A stretch of DNA of 64,000 nt. Source: Klebsiella pneumoniae (GTDB lineage: Bacteria; Pseudomonadota; Gammaproteobacteria; Pseudomonadales; UBA5518). Location of the stretch: positions 31,836-95,835 of the forward strand of contig CAMAXE010000018.1 of assembly GCA_945862145.1 (NCBI GenBank), read 5' to 3'. Both the position numbers and the translations under genes were made by a program. The notes beneath the pieces were generated by a model. That model was given only the letters and a program-made list of their open reading frames with translations, was not told the origin of the DNA and made no database searches. Positions 42,678-51,541 of this stretch are shown here, one piece after another; the first letter of the stretch is position 1; every line of letters starts with the position of its first letter.

Positions 42678-45644
42678 TCAGAGCGTGCGCAGTGTGGCAC
42701 CCGCCACCTGTGCGTCCTTGGCCAGAGCTTCTGCCCCCGGCGCGCTGGTGATCACGGCAAGGCTCGCACGCGCGGGATCGAGATACTGCGCGGCCACGCG
42801 TTTCAGATCCTCCAGCGTCACCGCCAGCACCCGCGCGCGGAATTCGCGTCGCTGCGCTTCGTCGCGGCCGAAGATCGCCTCGTGGAAGTGCTTCTTGGCC
42901 TCGCCGGCCGGCGAGCCCGGTTTGTCGAGCGAGCTGATGACGCCGAGGATTGCCTCTTCAAGCGGCTGGTAGAGATGTGCGGTGGACTGCAGCCAGTCGA
43001 GCGAGGCGTCGAAGTCCGCCAGCGTGGCAGCCGTGCGTGGGTCGCGGTATGAATAGAACCGGAAGCAGCTGGCTGCCGAATCCTGCGACGCACCGCCCCC
43101 ATAGGCGCCGCCCTGCTCGCGGATGGCGCGGTGCAGAAAACCGTTGCGCAGGAACCCGCCCAGCACCGTGAGCGCCGCGGCATCCGGATGTCCCACCGGC
43201 ACCGTGGCGTAGGCCTTGGCGCAGAAATTCACCTGCGTGCTGGTTTGCCAGATCTCGCGCACGGCCTCGCGCACACCGCCCAGCGCGAGCCGCGCATCGG
43301 GGCCTGCGGCTGGCGCCGCGCTCCAGCAGGATTCGAGCAGGCCAACGCTGCTCTCGAGGTGTGCCTCGTCGCTCACCAGCAGCAGGCGGCGCGAAGAGCC
43401 CAGCACGGCGGTCTGCAGCGCGTTGAGCCGCGCGGCGAAGGCGGCGAGTTCGCCGTCATCGGTGAGGCGTTTTTCCAGCGCACGCGTGCGGCGGATGCCC
43501 TCGAGCCCGGAGAGTTCGTGGGCGATGCGCGCCGCCGGGCTCATGCCGGCCGCGGCCGCGGTCATCGCGAGCGAATGGCCGCTTCCTGTCACCGACTGGT
43601 CGCGCCGCGCGCGCATCTGGCTCACGAGTTCGCGCAGGCGCTGGTGCTCGTCGAAGCGCGGTGTCGCGAAGGTCTCGCGCACCAGATTGAACATCGCCTC
43701 GGCGTTGCGTCCCAGCGCCTTCGAGGACACCACGAGTACGCCCTGCGTGTCCTGCTCGTCGTTCACGCCACCGCGTAGCGTGTTGTAGGCATTGATGCCG
43801 CCGCTCACCGCCGCCGCCAGCGACTGCGTCTGCAGGTAATCGCGACCGGCGCTGCCGACCTCGCTCAGGAAATTGCCGTAGTAGGGCAGCAGTTCCAGCA
43901 ACTCCGGCGGCAGCGCCGGCAGCGCGGCGATCACCTGCTGGTAGACCAGGCCGTTGGTGCCGCGCGTGTAGGTGGTGAGCGGCAGCCCTGCGGCCTTGCG
44001 CCTGACCGAGGGAATCTCCGGTACGGCGGCCGGCACATCGGCGATGGTGACCCGTGGCAGGCAGCTGTCGTCGGGGGTGCTGTTCTGGCGCTCCGCGAGC
44101 GTGGCGGCCGTCTCGACGATGCGCGCGCAATCGCTTTCGCCCAGCGCGGCGCGGATCGCATCGAGTCGCCGGCGCTCAGCGTTGCGGCGGCGCTCGGCGA
44201 GCCCCGCATCGGGATTCATCACCAGACGCACGCGGTGCGGGTTGTCGAGCAGGCGTTCGCGCACCAGGCGACGGATATAGTCGGGATCCTCGATCTGCAG
44301 GTGGAGTTTCTCCAGCACGGGCTCGAGATCCAGCACCGCCACCGGATCGCCGCGGTGGATCGCGCCGGTGAGCGCCATCAGACCCAGTTGCAGCCCGAAG
44401 GGATAGCCATCACCGCTGATCTCGCGCTGGTGGAGTTCCAGTTGGTGCAGCACGGCGCGCACCTGTTCTACCGGCAGGCCCTCGGTAGCCACGCGCTCGA
44501 GGGTCTCGAGCACCAGTCGCTCGACGGCCTGGGCGTGCCCGGGCTCGCTGCCCTCGAGGCCGCAGCTGAACACGATCTCGCGCTGGGAGTCTTCGATGCC
44601 GCAGAGTGGCGAGGGCGAGGCGCCGAGTTCGGTGGTCTCCAGCGCCTGCTGCAGGGGCGAGGCGCTGTTATCGAGCAGCACGCCGTTCAGCAGGTGCGCC
44701 TCGAGGAGTTCCTCGAGCGAGGTCGATTTGCCGAGCAGCCAGCCGAGCACGATATGGCTGCGTGACTCGGGCGGCTCGTCTTCCTCCCAGGCATAGGACT
44801 CTTCCACTGCGATGGGTGCGCAGTAACGCTTCTCGTCGGGCACCGCGATATGTACGTCGAGGCGTTGGAAGCGTGCCAGTGCGCGCTCCTCGAAGCGGGC
44901 GTGGAGTTCGGTGACCGGGATGTCGCCGTAACTCATGAACACCGCGTTGCTGGGGTGATAGTGGCTGCGGTAGAAATCCACCAGCCCCTCGTAGCTCAGG
45001 TCCGGGATGTGCTCGGGATCACCGCCGCTGTTGTAGTGGTAGGTGGTGCTGGGGAACAGGTATTTGGTGAGCGTCTGCCAGAGCAGGCTGGAGATCGCGC
45101 TCATGGCGCCCTTCATTTCGTTGTAGACCACGCCCTTGAACTCCAGCGCGCTCGTGGGGTCCTTGGGGTCTGCGAATTCGAGGCGGTGGCCTTCCTGCGC
45201 GAAGTCCATGGGATCGAGCCGGGCGAAGAACACCGAGTCGAGGTAGACCTCGAGCAGGTTGAAGAAGTCCTTGCGGTTCTGGCTGGCGAAAGGGTAGGCC
45301 GTCCAGTCGCTGCTGGTGAAGGCGTTCATGAAGGTGTTCAGCGAACGGCGCGTCATCATGAAGAAGGGGTCGCGCACCGGGTAACGCTCGCTGCCGCAGA
45401 GCGCCGTGTGCTCGAGGATGTGGGCTACGCCCGTGGAATCCTGCGGCACCGTGCGCAGCGCCACCAGGAACACGTTTTCCGGGTTGTCGGCGGCGATGTG
45501 CAGGTGCTGTGCGCCCGTGACGCGATGCTGGTACTCCTCGACCATGATGTTCAGTGCCGGCACCGGCGAGCTGCGGATCCACTCGAAGGCGGGATGGACC
45601 TCGGTGGGGCGTACGGGCGGCGTGGCGCGGGCGATGCTGTTCAT
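42678..45644 (-). CDS. M16C-family metalloprotease (presequence protease type)
   Basis: A 988-residue zinc protease with the inverted motif H75-x2-E78-H79 (AHILEHTALCGSERY) and the distal Glu region (VVYNEMKGAMS). Four homologous alpha/beta domains joined by a hinge are as in PreP/falcilysin, which degrade peptides inside a closed chamber. No signal peptide is visible, so it is probably cytoplasmic. I start at ATG 45644, which gives the usual distance to the zinc motif; the frame extends to 45749 but that part is Arg-rich. Confidence 0.92.
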   Translation of the reverse strand: MNSIARATPPVRPTEVHPAFEWIRSSPVPALNIMVEEYQHRVTGAQHLHIAADNPENVFLVALRTVPQDSTGVAHILEHTALCGSERYPVRDPFFMMTRRSLNTFMNAFTSSDWTAYPFASQNRKDFFNLLEVYLDSVFFARLDPMDFAQEGHRLEFADPKDPTSALEFKGVVYNEMKGAMSAISSLLWQTLTKYLFPSTTYHYNSGGDPEHIPDLSYEGLVDFYRSHYHPSNAVFMSYGDIPVTELHARFEERALARFQRLDVHIAVPDEKRYCAPIAVEESYAWEEDEPPESRSHIVLGWLLGKSTSLEELLEAHLLNGVLLDNSASPLQQALETTELGASPSPLCGIEDSQREIVFSCGLEGSEPGHAQAVERLVLETLERVATEGLPVEQVRAVLHQLELHQREISGDGYPFGLQLGLMALTGAIHRGDPVAVLDLEPVLEKLHLQIEDPDYIRRLVRERLLDNPHRVRLVMNPDAGLAERRRNAERRRLDAIRAALGESDCARIVETAATLAERQNSTPDDSCLPRVTIADVPAAVPEIPSVRRKAAGLPLTTYTRGTNGLVYQQVIAALPALPPELLELLPYYGNFLSEVGSAGRDYLQTQSLAAAVSGGINAYNTLRGGVNDEQDTQGVLVVSSKALGRNAEAMFNLVRETFATPRFDEHQRLRELVSQMRARRDQSVTGSGHSLAMTAAAAGMSPAARIAHELSGLEGIRRTRALEKRLTDDGELAAFAARLNALQTAVLGSSRRLLLVSDEAHLESSVGLLESCWSAAPAAGPDARLALGGVREAVREIWQTSTQVNFCAKAYATVPVGHPDAAALTVLGGFLRNGFLHRAIREQGGAYGGGASQDSAASCFRFYSYRDPRTAATLADFDASLDWLQSTAHLYQPLEEAILGVISSLDKPGSPAGEAKKHFHEAIFGRDEAQRREFRARVLAVTLEDLKRVAAQYLDPARASLAVITSAPGAEALAKDAQVAGATLRTL

Positions 45645-45755
45645 GCGTGTGTTCAGGCTCCGGGAACGGGTGCGGGTATCTTGCGATGGGGTATCCGGTT
45701 GGGATTCTAGCCGTGCGCGGCCATGGGCCGGTACCGCTGCGTACGCCATTAGGCC

Positions 45756-46553
45756 TTATTCAGATGCCTTGCCGGTGGCCGGCAACTCCAGCCGCAGCGC
45801 GAACATCCAGGGCCAGTTCTTGCCGCTCACCCACAGGAGTCGCTGCGAGGCCTGCCAGGCAATGCCGTTGGTGACGTCGGCATGCCGGCGCTCGGCGGGG
45901 TTCAGTAGCGCTGCCAGGTCGAGCTTGCCGAGCACCGTGCCCGTTGCCGGGTCGATCACCACGATCCAGTCGCTGAGCCAGATATTGGCAAGCAGGCGTC
46001 CCTCCACCCATTCCAGTTCATTCAGCATCGGCACCGGGTCGTGGCCTGCGCGCACCGTCATCGTGTGCTGTACACCGAAGGTCTCGGGGTCGCGCCATGT
46101 CAGGCGCTCGCTGCCGTCGCTCTGAATGAATGACTGGCCGTCCCAGGCAAGGCCCCAGCCCTCACCCTCATAGGGGAAGCGCGAGAGTGGTTCGAGCCCG
46201 GGCAATGACAGCACCTGCGCGGTGTTCTCGCGCCAGGTGAGCACCACGGCACGATCGCCCTGCACGGCGAGTCCCTCGCCGAACCACCGGTCGGGGAGGC
46301 GCTGCTCGGCCCGCGGCGAGGGGTGATCGGTTTTGCGGACGATGACGCGCGACTCGCGGTAATTGCCGCCACTCTCGACCAGCAGGTCGCCGTGGAAAGC
46401 CATGCCCTGCGTGAAAAGCCGGCGATCGTGCGCGCGCTTGGCGATGATCGTGAAGGGCAGGGTGGCGACGGTGTCTAGCCCCGAGGCGAGCGCAGGCGGT
46501 TCGACGCCGAGCGTTGCCATGATGAGGCTGATGGCGGGCAGCGGGAATTTCAT
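45756..46553 (-). CDS. Glutaminyl-peptide cyclotransferase, plant/bacterial five-bladed type
   Basis: A 265-residue secreted protein (signal peptide to about ALASG). It forms N-terminal pyroglutamate from Gln peptides. FTQGMAFHGDLLVESGGNYRESRV and WGLAWDGQSFIQSDGSERL with LNELEWVEGRLLANIW are typical of the beta-propeller glutaminyl cyclase family. The ATG overlaps the stop of mnmC (ATGA), so it is translated with it. Confidence 0.9.
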   Translation of the reverse strand: MKFPLPAISLIMATLGVEPPALASGLDTVATLPFTIIAKRAHDRRLFTQGMAFHGDLLVESGGNYRESRVIVRKTDHPSPRAEQRLPDRWFGEGLAVQGDRAVVLTWRENTAQVLSLPGLEPLSRFPYEGEGWGLAWDGQSFIQSDGSERLTWRDPETFGVQHTMTVRAGHDPVPMLNELEWVEGRLLANIWLSDWIVVIDPATGTVLGKLDLAALLNPAERRHADVTNGIAWQASQRLLWVSGKNWPWMFALRLELPATGKASE

Positions 46554-48601
46554 GCGGTGGTGCCCTTGATGATCCGCCGCACCAGGAAGCGCGCGGGCGC
46601 CACGGCGCGCGCTACCTGACTGCTCACCGGCAGCGGCTCGCCGGAGAGTTCGGCGGCCACCAGCTCGGCGCACAGCGGCGCACTGGTCAGGCCGCGTGAG
46701 CCGTGGGCGATGCTTAACGCAAGCCCGGGCAGGTAGGTGCCGGGCAGCGGGATCGGGCGCCTGGCGTTGTCACCTAATCCCGCGAAGCGTGCGGTAAATG
46801 CCGCGACATCTGGCACCCGGCCTGCCAGCGGCAGCCGGTCGGGGCTCGCGCAGCGCTCTGCGACCCGGGCGCCAAGTGTGTCCGGGTCGACGCTGCCCGG
46901 AGTGAAGTCGCGCAGCAGCGCTGCCACGCGGCCGAGATTCTCCTGCTGCTCGGCCTGCGTGGCGGGCCCTGTCGCCACGCCACGCAGGAAACTGGCGCCA
47001 CAGCAGGCAATGCCGCCTGCGGGCGGTACCAGATAACCGTCGCCACACACCACGGCGCGCGGCTCGGCAGGCAGGGACCGCGCCGGCAAGAGAGTCACTT
47101 GCCCGCGAATGCCGTGGAGATTCGCGATCTCCGCTGGGAGTAAGGTCGTGGCGGCCCGCGCATTAGCCAGCACCACCACGGGCGCGGCGAATTCGCGACC
47201 GTCATCACAGGCGATCTGCCAGAGTCCGGAGTGGCGCTCCAGGCTGGTGACGCGGGCGCCCGAGTGCAGGCGTATCGAGGGGTGGGCGAGGGCCTGCGCG
47301 CAGGCGCGGCGGGGATCGATCCAGCCCGCGGCCGGCAGGAATGCCGCCGGCCCGTTCAGTGCAACGCCGGCGATCGACGAGGCCTCGTCGATATCCAGAA
47401 AGCGCACCAGCGGTGCGAGTTGCGCGTAGCGTGCGCGCAGTTTCGCGAAGCTCTCCTCGGTGCCGGGCTCACAGAGCTGCAGTAGCCCGCAGCGCGCCAT
47501 AGCGGCAGGTTCGTTAGCGAGCAGCGCCGCGTGATAGCGCGTGGCGTACAGGTAGCTCGCCAGGGTGAATTCGCCCTGCGGGGAATCCGCCCCCTGCAAG
47601 TGTGTGAACAGGATGCCCTGCGGATTTCCCGAAGCCCCCGCAGCAGCGCTGTCTTCGGCCTCCAGCACGTTCACCTGCCAGCCGCGCGTGGCGAGTGCGC
47701 GCGCGGCGGTACAGCCGGCGATGCCGGCGCCGATCACCACGGCGGTGCGATCGGCGGGGCGCGAGGCGGCGCTGCGGTGCCAGGGCGTTGCGTGCAGTCG
47801 AGGCTCGTCGGAGGTGACGGGTGCGTCGCTGCGCGTGGCGGCGATCATGTCGCGCTTGCGGCCGAAGCCCGGGACCTTGTTCACGGTGAACCCGGCGTCT
47901 GTCAGTCCTTCGCGCACCGCAGCGGCGGCGGTGAAGGTGGCCAGCGTGCCGCCGGCTCGGGTCAGCGCGCCGATGCGACGCAGGATCTCCGGCTGCCACA
48001 TGGCGGGATTGCACGCCGGTGCGAAGCCGTCGAGGAACCAGGCATCCACCGTAGCACCCGGCGCGGTGTCGGAAAAATCCGCCAGTGCGTCGGCGGCCTC
48101 GCCCAGGTAGAGCTGCAGTTGCACGCGCCCGTCGCCGAACTCCAAGTGATGCAGGCCCTCGAGCGCCGGGGGCCAGGCGCCGAGCAACTCGCCGGCTTCT
48201 ACCGCGAGTTCGGGCCATGCCGCGAGCGCGCGTTCCAGCGCCGTCGCGCTGAGCGGGCTGACCTCGAGGCTGCGGAACAGCAGCCGCGCGCGCGGCGGTG
48301 CGCAGGCGCTCCACAGTTGACGGGCCAGCAGGAAATTGAGCCCGGTCCCGAAGCCGGTCTCGCTGATCACGAAGAGTGTGGCAGGATCGTCCGGCAAGGC
48401 TGCCCAGCGCCGCGCCAGGGCGTTATGCTCGAGAAACACGTGGCGTGACTCGGACAGACCCTCGCCGCGCGTGTAGTAGACGTCCCCGTGCTCTGCCGAG
48501 TACGGTGTGCCGTCATCGAGCCACGCGGGCTCGTGGGCGCCGCGGAGCGGGGCTGATCCGCTCGTCACGGGCGAGGGTAGCTGCGGGGTGTCGGTGGTCA
48601 T
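46550..48601 (-). CDS. mnmC: Bifunctional tRNA 5-methylaminomethyl-2-thiouridine biosynthesis protein
   Basis: A 683-residue two-domain tRNA-modification enzyme. Residues ~1-245 are the SAM-dependent methyltransferase domain (ETGFGTGLNFL; DAWFLDGFAPACNPAMW), and residues ~280-670 are the FAD oxidase (AVVIGAGIAGCTAARALA; LALSIAHGSRGLTSAPLCAE). It converts cmnm5U34 to nm5U and then methylates to mnm5U in tRNA anticodons. Length and order match E. coli MnmC. It is followed by the overlapping cyclotransferase gene. Confidence 0.95.
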   Translation of the reverse strand: MTTDTPQLPSPVTSGSAPLRGAHEPAWLDDGTPYSAEHGDVYYTRGEGLSESRHVFLEHNALARRWAALPDDPATLFVISETGFGTGLNFLLARQLWSACAPPRARLLFRSLEVSPLSATALERALAAWPELAVEAGELLGAWPPALEGLHHLEFGDGRVQLQLYLGEAADALADFSDTAPGATVDAWFLDGFAPACNPAMWQPEILRRIGALTRAGGTLATFTAAAAVREGLTDAGFTVNKVPGFGRKRDMIAATRSDAPVTSDEPRLHATPWHRSAASRPADRTAVVIGAGIAGCTAARALATRGWQVNVLEAEDSAAAGASGNPQGILFTHLQGADSPQGEFTLASYLYATRYHAALLANEPAAMARCGLLQLCEPGTEESFAKLRARYAQLAPLVRFLDIDEASSIAGVALNGPAAFLPAAGWIDPRRACAQALAHPSIRLHSGARVTSLERHSGLWQIACDDGREFAAPVVVLANARAATTLLPAEIANLHGIRGQVTLLPARSLPAEPRAVVCGDGYLVPPAGGIACCGASFLRGVATGPATQAEQQENLGRVAALLRDFTPGSVDPDTLGARVAERCASPDRLPLAGRVPDVAAFTARFAGLGDNARRPIPLPGTYLPGLALSIAHGSRGLTSAPLCAELVAAELSGEPLPVSSQVARAVAPARFLVRRIIKGTTA

Positions 48602-48647
48602 GAACCGGAGTCTAGCAATGCAAGCGCGCCCGGGCGCCTGAGACCGG

Positions 48648-50084
48648 ATGGCGATGGCAGCGGATACACTTTTTTACCTCCTGATTTCCGCGCTCAGTCT
48701 TGCGGGCGGCCTCTATGGTGCCGCGCACGCCCTGCTGAACAGCCGCGATCCGCGCAGCGCCGCGGCCTGGGTGGCGATCTGCCTGTTTATTCCCTTTGCC
48801 GGGCTGCTCGCGTACCTCGCCATCGGCAAGAACCGCATCCGCACCCGCGCGCGCCGGCTGCAGGCGCCTGCCGAGACCAGCCAGTCGGGCGAGCGCCTGG
48901 CCTTGGAATCCGCCGATGCCGAGCACCTGATCGCGTCCGAGTACCGCAACCTCGCCTACCTCGGGCGTGCCGCCAGCGGTAACGCGCTGCTTGCGGGCAA
49001 CGCGGTGGAGCCGCTGCTGAATGGCGACGAAGCCTATCCAGCGATGCTCGCGGCGATCGGCGCAGCGCGGCATTTCGTGCACCTGGCGAGTTACATTTTC
49101 GACTCCCACGGGGTGGGTGCCGAGTTCGTTGCCGCGCTGGCTGCGGCGCGGGCGCGGGGGGTGCAGGTGCGGGTGATGCTCGATGGTTTCGGCGAGCTCT
49201 ATGGCTTTCCCCGCGTCGGGGCCGCACTCGAGGAGGCGGGCATCGAGTTGCGCCGCTTCTTGCCGCTCAGGCTCTTTCCACCCGCGCTCGGTGTCAATCT
49301 GCGCAATCACCGCAAGATCCTCGTGATCGACGGGCAGGAAGCCTTCACCGGCGGCATGAACATCCGCAACAAGCACCGTTCGCAGGCCGACGGGCAGCCG
49401 CCCCGGGTGCTCGATATGCACTTCCGGGTGCTGGGGCCCGTGGTGCAGCAGATCGACGCCGTGTTTCGTGCCGACTGGGCGTTTTGCGGCGGTGCGGTAC
49501 CCGAGGCCCCGGACGCGCATCCCCTGCCGGTGGGCGATGCGGAGTGCCGGGTCATCGTGGATGGCCCCAATGAGGACCTCGACAAGCTGCTGTGGGTGCT
49601 GGTGGGTGCGATCGCGCTCGCCCGCGCCAGCATCAAGATCATGACGCCGTATTTCCTGCCCCCGCGCGAGCTCACGGTAGCGCTGCAGACCGCGGCGCTG
49701 CGCGGCGTTGAGGTGACGGTGATACTGCCGGCGAGCAACAACTTCGGCTTCATGAGCTGGGCCGCCACGCACTCGCTCGGCGAACTGCTGGAGGCAGGCG
49801 TGCGGGTCGGGTTCTTCCGCGGGCCTTTCGTGCATACCAAGTTTTTCCTGGTCGATGATTACTACGCGCACGCCGGCTCCTCCAACCTCGACCCGCGCAG
49901 CCTGCGGCTCAATTTCGAGATGGCCGTGGAGGTCTACGATCAGGCCGGGGGTCGCCGGCTGGCGGCCCATTTCGCCGCGAGTCTCGCCCGTTCCAGTGTG
50001 TTGAGCCTGGAACAATGGCGGCGTCGGGGGCTGGCGCAACGCCTGCGGGATGCCTTCTTCTGGATCTTCTCGCCCTATCTGTAG
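48648..50084 (+). CDS. cls: Cardiolipin synthase
   Basis: A 478-residue phospholipase-D-superfamily enzyme. Two N-terminal membrane helices (residues ~5-30 and 40-60, the latter AAAWVAICLFIPFAGLLAYL) anchor it, followed by two HxK(x4)D motifs: NHRKILVIDGQEAFTGGMN and VHTKFFLVDDYYAHAGSSN. It joins two phosphatidylglycerols into cardiolipin at the inner membrane. It is divergent from mnmC. Confidence 0.93.
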   Translation: MAMAADTLFYLLISALSLAGGLYGAAHALLNSRDPRSAAAWVAICLFIPFAGLLAYLAIGKNRIRTRARRLQAPAETSQSGERLALESADAEHLIASEYRNLAYLGRAASGNALLAGNAVEPLLNGDEAYPAMLAAIGAARHFVHLASYIFDSHGVGAEFVAALAAARARGVQVRVMLDGFGELYGFPRVGAALEEAGIELRRFLPLRLFPPALGVNLRNHRKILVIDGQEAFTGGMNIRNKHRSQADGQPPRVLDMHFRVLGPVVQQIDAVFRADWAFCGGAVPEAPDAHPLPVGDAECRVIVDGPNEDLDKLLWVLVGAIALARASIKIMTPYFLPPRELTVALQTAALRGVEVTVILPASNNFGFMSWAATHSLGELLEAGVRVGFFRGPFVHTKFFLVDDYYAHAGSSNLDPRSLRLNFEMAVEVYDQAGGRRLAAHFAASLARSSVLSLEQWRRRGLAQRLRDAFFWIFSPYL

Positions 50085-50169
50085 CGCCTTTGGCTTGCCG
50101 CGCACTGGCACCGAGCGCCGCCTTTGGGCTACGCTTCGCGGCCTTCAGCCTGCGCTCGAGCGAATCCCG

Positions 50170-50661
50170 ATGTCCGAGACCAATTCCCTCACGATGGACA
50201 CGCCGCGCTTCCTGAATGCCGCGGCCAACCTGCTGCACGCGGCGTTCATCCGCGCCTCGCGCGCGCAGGCCAAGCGGCACTTCGCGCGGATCCAGGGCGG
50301 CTCGCCTCTTGATCTGGCAACAATGAGTTCCGAGGGACGCGGTGAGGTGCTGTTCCGCGTGACGCTCGACCACACCGAGTTTCGCGGCAAGGTTGGCTTC
50401 CCGGTGTTCCGGCGCTCTTTGGAGCAACTGCTCGGGCGTATCGCCGAGCGACTGCGCCTCAAGATGGACATCCCGGTCTTTGCGAGCGAGGAGACCGGGC
50501 AGATCCTCTTCAGCATTCCGTCGATCGTCAACGAGGAAGGAACGGTCAACGTCCTGATGCTCGGTGTCGACAAGCCGGAGCCGGGCATCACCACGCTCAA
50601 ACTCCAGTTCCTCGACCCCGAGCAGTTCCGCCAGAAGCCGCCCGAGGCTGCCGCGGGTTGA
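50170..50661 (+). CDS. Conserved hypothetical protein
   Basis: A 163-residue soluble protein. MDTPRFLNAAANLLHAAFIR is an amphipathic N-terminal helix; the middle has FRVTLDHTEFRGKVGFPVFR, and the end has a predicted beta-rich part (VNVLMLGVDKPEPGITTLKL). I do not recognise the family. ATG 50170 is chosen because the frame before it is Arg/Pro-rich. It follows cls by 85 bases and ends 9 bases before the convergent MaoC gene. Confidence 0.7.
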   Translation: MSETNSLTMDTPRFLNAAANLLHAAFIRASRAQAKRHFARIQGGSPLDLATMSSEGRGEVLFRVTLDHTEFRGKVGFPVFRRSLEQLLGRIAERLRLKMDIPVFASEETGQILFSIPSIVNEEGTVNVLMLGVDKPEPGITTLKLQFLDPEQFRQKPPEAAAG

Positions 50662-50670
50662 TCGAGCCAC

Positions 50671-51144
50671 TCAGGCCGGCGTGAACTGCGGCTCCGGCGG
50701 GCGCTCGATCATGAGCTTCTGCGCGGGCGGCAGCACCGTCGCCACGCCCGACACCACCGTCTTGCCGTTCTGGTTGCGTGCGGTGGTCTGCAGTCTGAGC
50801 TGTTTTTTTTCCGGCAACTTCTCGAGCACCCTGAGCTCTACCGTGATGGTGTCGCCGATCCGCACCGGACGGTCGAAGCGCAACTCTTGGCCCACGTAGA
50901 TCACGCCCGGCCCCGGCATCACGGTGGCTATGGCCGCCGAGATGAGTCCGGCCGTCAGCATGCCGTGCGCGATGGGTCCCTTGAAAGGCGTGCTCGCCGC
51001 GAAGTCCTGATCGAGGTGCACGGGGTTCACGTCGCCGGATGCCGCCGCGAACAGCCTCACCGATTCCTCCGTGATCGTGCGGATGTAGTGGGCGGTGTGG
51101 CCGATTTCGAGTTCCTCGAAGGTGAAACTTTCGAGTTGCGGCAT
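50671..51144 (-). CDS. MaoC-like (R)-hydratase
   Basis: A 157-residue hot-dog-fold enoyl-CoA hydratase. The hydratase motif is FAAASGDVNPVHLDQDFA, with Asp and His catalytic residues, and then FKGPIAHGML. Such proteins hydrate trans-2-enoyl-CoA to (R)-3-hydroxyacyl-CoA, as PhaJ does. It is divergent from the acyl-CoA ligase remnant, which hints at a former fatty-acid gene pair. Confidence 0.9.
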   Translation of the reverse strand: MPQLESFTFEELEIGHTAHYIRTITEESVRLFAAASGDVNPVHLDQDFAASTPFKGPIAHGMLTAGLISAAIATVMPGPGVIYVGQELRFDRPVRIGDTITVELRVLEKLPEKKQLRLQTTARNQNGKTVVSGVATVLPPAQKLMIERPPEPQFTPA

Positions 51145-51248
51145 GACGGGCTCCGGGGCTGTCGGGGTCGGCGGCAGATTGCCAGTGCCGAAGCATCTTG
51201 GGTAGAGTTCTGCGCGCCCGCAACCATCACTGCTCGTCGGAGTCCCGC

Positions 51249-51536
51249 ATGAGTGTCCAGTCTCTTGTCGAGCCGACGCTGCGCCTTGCCGGCATCCCGC
51301 AGGTGATGCGGGGCTACTGGCAGCGCCCCGCGGAGACCGCCCTGGTGCTCGATGCCGAAGGATGGTTGCGCACGGGCGAGGCGTTGCGCGTGTTTGGGGT
51401 GCGCCGTGATCCGCTTGCCGGGCACTGCCGCGCCAACCTCACCGGGCACAAGGTGACGCGGCAGTTCGTGTTCTGCGACACGCCGCCCACGTCGAACGTG
51501 GGCAAGATCCTGCGGCGCGAACTGCGCGACGCCTGA
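51249..51536 (+). pseudogene. Acyl-CoA ligase, C-terminal remnant with internal deletion
   Basis: A 95-codon frame that begins MSVQSLVEPTLRLAGIPQVM and continues GYWQRPAETALVLDAEGWLR-TGEA, which matches the motif PxVMxGYW(x)RPxETAxxxDxxGWLxTGD of AMP-forming acyl-CoA synthetases. Then a jump to ANLTGHKVTRQFVFCDTPP and NVGKILRREL, the C-terminal lysine motif. The ~75 residues normally between (ending in the EVE/HPxV hinge) and the whole N-terminal domain are lost, so it cannot adenylate. The catalytic Lys of the NVGKILR motif is kept. Confidence 0.75.
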
Positions 51537-51541
51537 GCCCC

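Noticed and set aside
48612..50111. Long minus-strand open frame opposite cardiolipin synthase
   Set aside because: The plus strand carries both HKD motifs; the minus frame is Arg/Gln-rich and featureless.
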